Shown here: in pieces, positions 1-5,137 of the stretch
How positions within the stretch are numbered: the first letter of the stretch is position 1
Layout: each line of letters opens with the position of its first letter
Assembly: GCA_020425835.1 (NCBI GenBank)
Contig: JAGQRC010000325.1
Span: 1 to 5,137, forward strand
DNA: 5,137 nucleotides
Direction of reading: 5' to 3'
Source of the DNA: Planctomycetota bacterium
GTDB lineage: Bacteria > Planctomycetota > UBA8108 > UBA1146 > JAJFFE01
Notes under the pieces: model-generated
Seen by the model: the letters and a program-made list of their open reading frames with translations, nothing else
The model's database searches: none
Told to the model about the DNA's origin: nothing
Program-made: the position numbers and the translations under genes

Positions 1-755
1 TCTCGACGCTCGCGGCCCACCGCCGAGGGCTGGTCCTCATCACCGGGAACACCGGAGCGGGGAAGTCGACGACGCTGGCCTCGATGATCAACCATGTCAA
101 CGAGTCCTACAATCGTCACATCATCACGATCGAGGACCCGATCGAGTTCATGTTCAAGGATCGCAAGTCGATCATCGACCAGCGCGAGGTCGGGATCGAC
201 ACGACCGACTTCCTCTCGGCGCTGAAGTACGCGCTGCGACAGAGTCCCGACGTGATCCTGATCGGTGAGATGCGCGATCGCGAGACGATGGAGGCGGCGC
301 TCTCCGCAGCGGAGACGGGGCACCTCGTCTTCTCGACGCTGCACACGGTGAACGCGACCCAGACCGTCGAGCGCATCATCAACTACTTCCCGCCCCATCA
401 ACACGGCCTGATCCGGCTGCAGCTCTCGCTCTGCTTGGCCGGTGTGATCTCACAGCGACTCCTGCCGCGCAAGCAGGGCAAGGGTCGGGTCCCGGCACTC
501 GAGATCATGATCAACAACCCGACGGTTCGGGAACTCCTCATGAAGGGCCTGACCCCGGAGTTGTACGGCGCGATCAAGGACGGCGACTACTTCGGCTGCC
601 AGACCTTCAACCAGTCGATCAAGAAGCTGTACCAGTCGGACGCGATCAGCCTCGATGACGCGATGTCCGCATCGGACTATCCCGAGGAGCTGCGACTCGA
701 GCTGCGCGGCGTCTACAAGGGGACCGCGCCGGCCGACTTCAACTTCGAGTACTGA
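1..755 (+). CDS. PilT/PilU-family type IV pilus ATPase, 5'-truncated by window edge
   Basis: Hexameric secretion-type ATPase at the inner-membrane base of type IV pili, where PilT and PilU power pilus retraction and twitching. The gene enters from outside the window; the reading frame is open from base 3, so the first in-frame ATG (84) is internal and lies after the Walker A motif. Visible in order: Walker A GNTGAGKST (45-71), Asp box TIEDPIEF (126-149), Walker B DVILIGEMRD (249-278), and the His box AETGHLVFSTLHT (309-347). About 250 residues are visible, so roughly the N-terminal third (PAS-like domain) is missing. The sequence mixes PilT-like (STLHT) and PilU-like (RDRETME, RIINYFP, QTFNQS) features. 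The AIRNLIRE motif of classical PilT is replaced by something like PTVRELLMKG. PilT versus PilU cannot be decided, so no symbol is given. It is an ATPase of this family with high certainty. It ends with TGA 71 bases before coaX. Confidence 0.95.
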   Translation, partial: STLAAHRRGLVLITGNTGAGKSTTLASMINHVNESYNRHIITIEDPIEFMFKDRKSIIDQREVGIDTTDFLSALKYALRQSPDVILIGEMRDRETMEAALSAAETGHLVFSTLHTVNATQTVERIINYFPPHQHGLIRLQLSLCLAGVISQRLLPRKQGKGRVPALEIMINNPTVRELLMKGLTPELYGAIKDGDYFGCQTFNQSIKKLYQSDAISLDDAMSASDYPEELRLELRGVYKGTAPADFNFEY

Positions 756-776
756 TCGTTCCGCGCGGCCCACATC

Positions 777-805
777 GCGACGCGTTCTCCCCGCCCTGAT
801 ACACT
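777..805 (+). promoter_or_regulatory. Weak sigma-70-like promoter candidate upstream of coaX
   Basis: TACACT at 800-805 matches four of six bases of the TATAAT -10 consensus. GCGACG at 777-782 matches three of six of TTGACA, with a 17-base spacer. The position, just upstream of the first gene of the tight operon, is right, but such matches arise by chance. If real, transcription would begin near 812, inside the hairpin below, so the two signals cannot both work as drawn. Confidence 0.2.
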
Positions 806-823
806 CTCCGGCGGATCGGAGAG
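804..823 (+). promoter_or_regulatory. Hairpin sequestering the coaX Shine-Dalgarno
   Basis: CTCTCCG (804-810) and CGGAGAG (817-823) are perfect inverted repeats, giving a 7-bp stem with a 6-base loop (GCGGAT). The 3' arm overlaps the Shine-Dalgarno stretch GGAGAGG (818-824), just before the coaX ATG at 827. In an RNA that starts upstream, such as read-through from the pilus gene, folding would hide the ribosome-binding site. No T-run follows, so it is not an intrinsic terminator. The inverted repeat is seen directly; a regulatory role is inference. Confidence 0.45.
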
Positions 824-826
824 GGC

Positions 827-1567
827 ATGGAGAGAACGCTCGCGTTCGACGCCGGCAACACTCAGCTCGGGTGGGGGCTGTTCCTCGATGGAGCCCTGTG
901 CGAGGTCGGCTCGTTCGCCAACGACGACGCGCGATGGGAACTCCCCCATCCCAGTTGGACCTCCCTCGATCGCGTCGTCATCGCGTCGGTCCGGTCCGAG
1001 ACCCCCGGTCGGCTCCGTGAGGCGTGGCCGGATCATCCGCCGATCACCATCCTCGGCGTCGATGCTCCAATCCCGGTGCCGACGAGAGTCCCGGAGCCGC
1101 GGCAGGTCGGGGCCGATCGCTTGGTCAACTGCCTGGCATGGGCCCGACGCACGGCCCACGCCGAGCCGGTTCCTGCGGTCATCGTCGACTTCGGGACCGC
1201 GATCACGTTCGACGTCGTCTCCGCCGGCGGCGCTTATCTCGGCGGGCTGATCTTGCCCGGCCCCGAGTTGATCGCACGGTCACTCGAGCGAGGAACCTCG
1301 CTCTTGCCGAGGGTGAGAATCGAGCCGACTCCCGAGCTGTTCGGCCGTGACACCCTCTCCTGCATCCGCCGCGGCGTCTACGGTCTGTTGCGTGGAGGTG
1401 TGGAGTTTCACCTCGCTGCACTTCGCGCTCAGCTCCCCTCGACGACCCGGTTCGTCGCCACGGGGGGTGGTGCACCCAGCTACGCGCCCTGGTTCGAGTC
1501 CATCGAGCTGGTCCTGCCGTACTTGACGCTCGAGGGGGTCCGATGGGCGGGGTTGGCGTCGACGTGA
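827..1567 (+). CDS. coaX: Type III pantothenate kinase CoaX
   Basis: Cytoplasmic enzyme that phosphorylates pantothenate with ATP to 4'-phosphopantothenate, the first step of coenzyme A synthesis. CoaX is the type III form: it needs a monovalent cation, is not feedback-inhibited by CoA, and belongs to the ASKHA fold. Its 246 residues match the family's usual size (about 240-270). Motifs in order: phosphate loop DAGNT (8-12), VGADR (94-98) with the presumed catalytic Asp97, the second nucleotide-binding motif DFGTAITFD (121-129) followed by YLGG and a PG turn, the conserved LLPRV (159-163), and the C-terminal glycine motif ATGGGA (211-216). The ATG at 827 is preceded by GGAGAGG (818-824) and places DAGNT at the expected distance from the N-terminus. 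It is the first gene of the packed run and overlaps the next gene by 25 bases, or by 4 if that gene starts at GTG 1564. Confidence 0.93.
   Translation: MERTLAFDAGNTQLGWGLFLDGALCEVGSFANDDARWELPHPSWTSLDRVVIASVRSETPGRLREAWPDHPPITILGVDAPIPVPTRVPEPRQVGADRLVNCLAWARRTAHAEPVPAVIVDFGTAITFDVVSAGGAYLGGLILPGPELIARSLERGTSLLPRVRIEPTPELFGRDTLSCIRRGVYGLLRGGVEFHLAALRAQLPSTTRFVATGGGAPSYAPWFESIELVLPYLTLEGVRWAGLAST
1532..1538 (+). promoter_or_regulatory. Shine-Dalgarno of the MnmE-like gene
   Basis: GAGGGGG inside the end of coaX lies 4 bases before ATG 1543, somewhat closer than ideal. A competing GTG at 1564 overlaps the coaX stop as GTGA, with only a weaker GCGGGG-like run 11 bases upstream. The ribosome-binding site favours ATG 1543, while homology to the MnmE N-terminus and the 4-base overlap favour GTG 1564. 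Confidence 0.4.
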
Positions 1568-2763
1568 GTTTCGAGTTCGCGATGCTGAGTCCGGTGGGGG
1601 TCGCCGGAATCGGGGTGATCGGACTCCTCGGTCGCGGGGCGCGTTCCGCCGCCGAGCGTCTGATCGATCGACCCGCGACGCCGGGCCGAGCGAGCCATCG
1701 CGTGCTCCGAGACCGGTTCGGCGAGGCGATCGACGACGCGGTGGTCCTCCCGATCGGGATCGACGCGTTCGTGATCACCGTGCACGGCAACCCGACGATC
1801 TGCGACATGGTGTGCGAGCGTCTTCGAGAGCTCGGGGGGCGCGACGCATCGGCGACGGAGCTGGGCGCCGATCTGTTCCAGCCTCGGACCGAGATCGAGC
1901 GCGAGGCGTGGTCGCTCCTGGCCAGCGCATCGTCGCCGAGTGTTGTCCGGTGGTTGCTCGAGCAAGCCGATCCGCGAGGTGAGGGTCTCGGCGGTTGGGT
2001 GCGGTCCCGAGCGCGCGACGCATCCGCGGAGGAGATCGAGGTCTTGATCGGCCGACGGTGGGGGCTGCGCATCTTCGATCCACCGACGGTGGTGCTGAGC
2101 GGTGTCCCCAATGCGGGGAAGAGTACGCTGTTCAATCGTTGGGTCGGTCATTGCCGCGTCGTGGTCGACGCGACGCCGGGAACGACCCGGGACCGCATCG
2201 AGGAAGTCGTCGAGGCTGCTGGGTTCCCGATCCGACTCGTCGATACGGCCGGGATCCGCGACGCGGAGGACTCGTTGGAGAGCGAGGGTGTTCGCCGAGC
2301 GCGGGAGGCGGCCGAACTCGCCGATCTCGTCATCGAGCTGATCCCGCCTCTCGATCCGTTCGTCGGAGACACTCGCGATCTCGTTCCCCGGCTAACCGCA
2401 ACGCGAGCGTTGAAGATCCGATCGAGATTCGATCAAATCCCGCCTGCCGAACCGGGGCGAGTCGTGGGCTCCTCGGGCGACTCCGAGGCGACCGAGTTTC
2501 CGCCGATCGGTGTCTCCGGTCTCACGGGCGAGGGCATGACGGAGCTGGAGAGGCGGGTCGTCGAGCGCCTCCACGGCGTGGATCGGCTGCGAGCCGACGT
2601 TCCGGTCCTCTTCACGAGACGCCAGCGGGACCTCGTGCGTCGTGTGCTCGACGCAATCCGCGCGGGGGGCGACACCCGAAGAATCTGGGACTTGCTGGAA
2701 GCCGGGTCCCGTGCGGTCCGGAACGATCTCGCAACGCCGAATCCCGACGCGGAGCGCGGATGA
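1543..2763 (+). CDS. MnmE/TrmE-like GTPase lacking the C-terminal Cys motif
   Basis: Homologue of MnmE, the GTPase that with MnmG modifies wobble uridine (cmnm5U) in tRNA. The start after residue 8 (FAMLSPVGVAGIGVIGLLG) resembles the MnmE N-terminus that binds a folate derivative, but the rest of that domain and the first helical region are shortened and divergent. The G domain is clear: G1 GVPNAGKST (187-195, keeping the potassium-loop Asn), G2 PGTTRD (212-217), G3 DTAGIRD (234-240), G5-like VSGLTGEG (324-331). G4 is degenerate: SRFD (294-297) stands where NKxD is expected. The protein stops soon after the expected final helices and lacks the ITGE and FCIGK-type ending with its catalytic Cys. 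Length is 406 residues (399 from GTG 1564) against about 450 usually. It overlaps coaX upstream and pyrR downstream (ATGA). A true tRNA-modification role is doubtful, so mnmE is not assigned; a paralogue or lineage-specific reduced orthologue is possible. Confidence 0.85.
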   Translation: MGGVGVDVSFEFAMLSPVGVAGIGVIGLLGRGARSAAERLIDRPATPGRASHRVLRDRFGEAIDDAVVLPIGIDAFVITVHGNPTICDMVCERLRELGGRDASATELGADLFQPRTEIEREAWSLLASASSPSVVRWLLEQADPRGEGLGGWVRSRARDASAEEIEVLIGRRWGLRIFDPPTVVLSGVPNAGKSTLFNRWVGHCRVVVDATPGTTRDRIEEVVEAAGFPIRLVDTAGIRDAEDSLESEGVRRAREAAELADLVIELIPPLDPFVGDTRDLVPRLTATRALKIRSRFDQIPPAEPGRVVGSSGDSEATEFPPIGVSGLTGEGMTELERRVVERLHGVDRLRADVPVLFTRRQRDLVRRVLDAIRAGGDTRRIWDLLEAGSRAVRNDLATPNPDAERG

Positions 2764-3323
2764 ATCGACGAGTACTCTACGACCGGGCGGCCACTGGAAC
2801 CGCGCTGGAGGGCTTCTTCGGTCGGGTCCTCGACTTCGTGCGCAACCTGCACGAGCACGACCCCGATCGATCGGTCCACGTCGTCGGCATCCGCAGCCGC
2901 GGTGACACCCTCGCGCGGCGACTGGACTCATGGCTTCGAGCAGCGGGGATCGAGCCCGGGGTCCCCGGCGTGTTGGACATCACGCTCTACCGTGATGATT
3001 TCGTTCCGGGGCGACCTCAGCCGCTCGTCAGCCCGAGCGACATCCCGTTCGAGGTCGAGGGCGCGACGATTCTGCTGATCGACGATGTCTTCCAGACCGG
3101 CCGAACCATTCGAGCCGCCCTCAATCAGCTCTCGGACTTCGGTCGGCCCCGGTCCGTGACCCTGGCGGTGTTCATCGATCGGCGCATGCGAGAGCTCCCG
3201 ATCTGTCCCGACATCGTGGGGCTGACGATCGAGCTGCCTCCCGACGAGCGACTGCAGCTCTTGCTCGACGAGGACGATGGTGACGAAGCGATCACCGCCG
3301 TCGCTCGAGAAGGAGGAGCGTGA
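2760..3323 (+). CDS. pyrR: PyrR-family protein: uracil phosphoribosyltransferase / pyrimidine regulator
   Basis: PyrR proteins convert uracil and PRPP to UMP, and in Bacillus they bind pyr mRNA in response to UMP to cause attenuation. The product has 187 residues, normal for the family. Visible: VGIRSRG (42-48), LDITLYRDDF (72-81), the PRPP-binding loop ILLIDDVFQTGRT (104-116) followed by IRAAL, and MRELPI (143-148). The RNA-contacting residues of Bacillus PyrR are mostly changed: the early Arg/His helix is absent, the RGHRELPIR segment reads RRMRELPIC, and VGKN reads VGLT. From memory, this pattern (RDDF, IPFE, ELPIxPDxVG, DER) resembles the Pseudomonas-type PyrR. ATG 2760 is supported by GGAG at 2751-2754 with 5-base spacing and by the ATGA overlap with the upstream stop. 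Its position directly before pyrB supports the name. Catalytic competence is plausible; RNA attenuation is doubtful. Confidence 0.9.
   Translation: MNRRVLYDRAATGTALEGFFGRVLDFVRNLHEHDPDRSVHVVGIRSRGDTLARRLDSWLRAAGIEPGVPGVLDITLYRDDFVPGRPQPLVSPSDIPFEVEGATILLIDDVFQTGRTIRAALNQLSDFGRPRSVTLAVFIDRRMRELPICPDIVGLTIELPPDERLQLLLDEDDGDEAITAVAREGGA
3310..3316 (+). promoter_or_regulatory. Strong Shine-Dalgarno deciding the pyrB start
   Basis: AAGGAGG is nearly a full anti-16S complement and sits 6 bases before ATG 3323, within the end of pyrR. The alternative GTG at 3320 would be only 3 bases away, so ATG 3323 is preferred. The pyrR stop and pyrB start then share one base (TGATG), a typical re-initiation junction. 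Confidence 0.8.
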
Positions 3324-4288
3324 TGACGCCCGCAGCCGGGGAGTCCGGGACGTCTCCGAGCCCGCCCTGGCTGAAGCGACATCTGCTCGACATCGAGGAC
3401 CTCCAGCGGGAGGAAATCGAGGTGCTCTTCCGGACCGCGGACAGCTTCCGTGAGGTGAGCACGCGCAGCGTCAAGAAGGTCCCTGCACTTCGAGGTCAGG
3501 TCGTCGTCAACCTCTTCTACGAGCCGAGCACGCGGACGCGCATCTCCTTCACTCTCGCCGCGCAGCGTCTGTCGGCGGATGTCGTCGACTTCATCGCCGA
3601 GGCGTCGAGCACGACGAAGGGCGAGACGCTCCTCGACACCGCGAACAACATTATCGCCATGGGTGTCGACACCATCGTCCTGCGGCACCCCGCTGCCGGC
3701 GCCGCCCACTTTCTCGCGTCCAACATCGACGTGAGTGTGGTGAACGCCGGCGACGGCGCGCACGCGCATCCCACACAGGGACTTCTCGATCTCTACACGG
3801 TCCTGGACCGGCTCGGCTCGGTCGACGGGAAGCGCGTCGCGATCGTCGGGGACATTTCGCACAGTCGGGTGGCTCGTTCCGACATGACGGCGTTCCGGAA
3901 GTTCGGTGCCGAGGTCGTGTTGGTGGGGCCGCCGACACTGGTCCCGCGGTCATTCGAGGGCCTCGACGGAGTGTCGATCTCGCACTCCCTCGACGCCGTC
4001 CTCGGCGAAGTGGATGTTCTCTGCCTCCTTCGGATGCAGCGAGAGCGACAAGGAGCCGGTCTCTTCCCATCCTTGGAGGAGTACTCGCGGCTGTTCGGGA
4101 TGAACGCCGAGCGACTGCAGCGCTGTCGCTCCGACGTTCTCGTTCTGCACCCCGGACCGATGAACCGCGGCATCGAGATCACACCGGACGTGGCCGACGG
4201 GGAGCGGTCCTGCGTCCTCGATCAGGTGACCAACGGACTCGCGATTCGGATGGCGGCTCTTTATCTCTTGGCGGGAGGATCGAGTTGA
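3323..4288 (+). CDS. pyrB: Aspartate carbamoyltransferase catalytic chain PyrB
   Basis: Condenses carbamoyl phosphate with L-aspartate to N-carbamoyl-L-aspartate, the committed step of de novo UMP synthesis. All active-site motifs are present in the 321 residues: carbamoyl-phosphate site STRTR (69-73), the mobile-loop Lys99 in SSTTKGE, HPTQ (149-152), DISHSRVARS (177-186), the aspartate-loop RMQRER (237-242), and HPGPMNRG (276-283). So this chain should be catalytically competent. Compared with the short Bacillus enzyme it has about 17 extra N-terminal residues (rich in Pro, Ser and Gly) before the first helix. Pseudomonas-type ATCases, which assemble with an inactive dihydroorotase homologue, also have an N-terminal extension. 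No pyrI regulatory-chain gene is visible nearby. The gene overlaps pyrR by 1 base and the next gene by 4 (TTGA). Confidence 0.97.
   Translation: MTPAAGESGTSPSPPWLKRHLLDIEDLQREEIEVLFRTADSFREVSTRSVKKVPALRGQVVVNLFYEPSTRTRISFTLAAQRLSADVVDFIAEASSTTKGETLLDTANNIIAMGVDTIVLRHPAAGAAHFLASNIDVSVVNAGDGAHAHPTQGLLDLYTVLDRLGSVDGKRVAIVGDISHSRVARSDMTAFRKFGAEVVLVGPPTLVPRSFEGLDGVSISHSLDAVLGEVDVLCLLRMQRERQGAGLFPSLEEYSRLFGMNAERLQRCRSDVLVLHPGPMNRGIEITPDVADGERSCVLDQVTNGLAIRMAALYLLAGGSS
4273..4279 (+). promoter_or_regulatory. Shine-Dalgarno supporting a TTG start for the pyrC-like gene
   Basis: GGGAGGA lies 5 bases before TTG 4285 inside the end of pyrB. No in-frame ATG occurs near the family's expected N-terminus, so this site and the 4-base TTGA overlap fix the rare TTG start. 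Confidence 0.75.
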
Positions 4289-5137
4289 CCGCGTTTCTGA
4301 TCCGAGGGGGTCGACTCGTCGATCCGGCACGCGGGGTCGACGGGCCATGCGATCTCCGTGTCTCGGGGTCGATCATCAGCGAGCTGGGCACCACCCTGAC
4401 GCCATTGCCCGACGAGAGCGTCCTCGACGCGTCGGGCTTGATCGTGACTCCGGGTCTCGTCGACCTTTGTGTGCATCTTCGGGAGCCGGGATTCGAGGAG
4501 ATCGAGACGATCCGGACCGGCGCCTCCGCGGCGCTCGCCGGAGGGTTCACCGCGATCGCGGCCATGCCCGACACCGATCCGCCGGTCGACAACGAGGCGA
4601 GTGCCGCATACGTGCGGTTGAAGGGCGAGCAAGCGGGGGGAGCGCGAGTCTATCCCGTCGGCTCGCTGACGCGCGCCCGTGAAGGTTCCCAACTCAGCGA
4701 GATGGCGGGGATGAAGCGGGCCGGGGCGGTCGCCTTCTCGGACGAGGAGAGCGCGGTCGAACGGACGGACATCTTCCTCAAGGCGCTTCGATATGCCGGC
4801 ATGCTCGACCGTCCGGTGATGACGCGGTCGGAAGACCGTTGGCTGCGAGGGAACGGCGTCGTCAACAACGGGCTCATCGCCGATCTGCTCGGTCTGCCGG
4901 CGATATCCGCTGGGACCGAGGAGGTCATGCTGGGGCGCAACCTGCATCTCTCTCGTTTGGAGCGAGCTCCACTGCACCTGTTGCACCTGAGCACTCGAGC
5001 CTCGATGGCGCAGGTGATGCGTGCGAAGTCCGATGACGTCCCGGTCACCTGTAGTGTCGCGGCGCCGCACCTGGTGCTCGACGAGCGCGAAGTCCGGAAC
5101 TATGACCCCGCGTTCAAGTTCATGCCGCCACTGCGCA
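4285..5137 (+). CDS. pyrC': Dihydroorotase homologue, probably non-catalytic (PyrC'-type), 3'-truncated by window edge
   Basis: Amidohydrolase-fold member of the type I dihydroorotase family, which cyclises carbamoyl-aspartate to dihydroorotate. The first 284 residues are visible, of about 420 expected. The framework is standard: LIRGGRLVDP at the start, PGLVD (56-60), HLREPG (64-69), GGFT (86-89), AFSD (150-153), SED (182-184), HLST (234-237). Key residues are altered. In the HxH metal motif the first His is Cys62 (CVH), and the metal-ligand His of the usual HxED motif is Arg181 (RSED). MPNT reads MPDT (Asn to Asp96), NPPLR reads MPPLR (Met280), and the usual CEVTPHH reads CSVAAPH. His64, Asp153 and His234 remain. 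This matches the inactive PyrC' encoded after pyrB in Pseudomonas, which is needed for ATCase assembly. TTG 4285 overlaps the pyrB stop. A separate active pyrC would be expected elsewhere in the genome. Family membership is certain; inactivity is inferred. Confidence 0.88.
   Translation, partial: MTAFLIRGGRLVDPARGVDGPCDLRVSGSIISELGTTLTPLPDESVLDASGLIVTPGLVDLCVHLREPGFEEIETIRTGASAALAGGFTAIAAMPDTDPPVDNEASAAYVRLKGEQAGGARVYPVGSLTRAREGSQLSEMAGMKRAGAVAFSDEESAVERTDIFLKALRYAGMLDRPVMTRSEDRWLRGNGVVNNGLIADLLGLPAISAGTEEVMLGRNLHLSRLERAPLHLLHLSTRASMAQVMRAKSDDVPVTCSVAAPHLVLDEREVRNYDPAFKFMPPLR

Larger units (their letters stand above)
756..826 (+). other. Intergenic spacer between pilus ATPase gene and coaX
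   Basis: The only non-coding stretch in the window, 71 bases. It carries no credible Rho-independent terminator for the pilus gene, because no T-run follows any stem. It contains a hairpin at the coaX ribosome-binding site and a weak promoter-like pair, listed separately. Read-through from the pilus gene into the downstream operon is therefore possible. Confidence 0.8.

Noticed and set aside
804..824. Intrinsic terminator after the pilus ATPase gene
   Set aside because: The stem is followed by GGCATGG rather than a T-run, and it overlaps the coaX ribosome-binding site.
813..826. PyrR RNA-binding loop in the coaX leader (contains GNGAGG)
   Set aside because: Only the GNGAGG core fits. Several other consensus positions are wrong, the bases lie in a stem arm rather than a loop, and this PyrR lacks the usual RNA-binding residues.
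1203..2135. Long open frame of 310 codons on the minus strand across coaX and the GTPase gene
   Set aside because: Arg/Ser/Pro-rich, low-complexity translation typical of antisense frames in high-GC coding DNA. It has no recognisable domain, and both + strand genes under it have clear family motifs.
1995..2759. Upstream extension of the pyrR frame
   Set aside because: The extension overlaps the GTPase G domain and has an Arg-rich meaningless sequence. The PyrR family N-terminus, the GGAG site and the ATGA overlap fix the start at 2760.
4465..4476. Sequencing error explaining Cys instead of His in the HxH motif
   Set aside because: CAC or CAT to TGT would need at least two base changes. Independent changes at residues 96, 181, 257-261 and 280 point the same way, so genuine divergence is more likely.
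4261..5070. Open frame of 269 codons on the minus strand opposite the pyrC-like gene
   Set aside because: Fully opposite a gene with unmistakable dihydroorotase-family sequence. It has no recognisable motif and a shadow-like composition.
1..5137. CRISPR arrays, tRNA/rRNA genes, insertion sequences, phage or defence genes
   Set aside because: No regularly spaced repeats, RNA gene signatures, transposase or defence domains were seen. The window is contiguous metabolic and pilus coding sequence.

Overview
The window is about 65% GC (estimated by eye) and almost entirely coding, with every gene on the + strand. It holds the 3' part of a type IV pilus retraction-type ATPase gene, followed after 71 bases by a tightly packed run: coaX (type III pantothenate kinase), an MnmE/TrmE-like GTPase, pyrR, pyrB, and a pyrC-type dihydroorotase homologue that runs off the right edge. 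There are no RNA genes, mobile elements, CRISPR arrays or long non-coding stretches.

The source looks like a high-GC bacterium with type IV pili, so probably a diderm. The phylum cannot be fixed from this window. The pyrR-pyrB-pyrC' trio resembles, from memory, the Pseudomonas-type arrangement: a PyrR lacking the Bacillus RNA-binding residues, a PyrB with an N-terminal extension, and a degenerate dihydroorotase. P. aeruginosa also has pilT/pilU a few genes from its pyrR-pyrB-pyrC' cluster. The reduced MnmE-like protein next to coaX is not pseudomonad-like. It fits a less well-studied lineage such as Planctomycetota or a related uncultured group, but that is a weak guess.

Layout: 1-755 PilT/PilU-family ATPase, 5' end missing; 756-826 short intergenic region with a hairpin over the coaX ribosome-binding site; 827-1567 coaX; 1543-2763 MnmE-like GTPase; 2760-3323 pyrR; 3323-4288 pyrB; 4285-5137 pyrC', 3' end missing. 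From coaX onward each gene overlaps the next by 1 to 25 bases, and the junctions have visible Shine-Dalgarno sequences, so a single translationally coupled operon is likely.

PyrB makes carbamoyl-aspartate, the committed step of pyrimidine synthesis. The downstream dihydroorotase homologue has lost at least two metal-ligand histidines, so it is more likely a structural partner of PyrB than an enzyme. PyrR keeps its uracil phosphoribosyltransferase active-site loop but lacks most residues used for RNA binding in Bacillus. The MnmE-like protein keeps the G1-G3 GTPase motifs but has a degenerate G4 motif and no C-terminal catalytic cysteine motif. Three of the five operon genes therefore look like family members with part of the classical activity missing, and this is the most interesting property of the window. 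No wholly new system was recognised.
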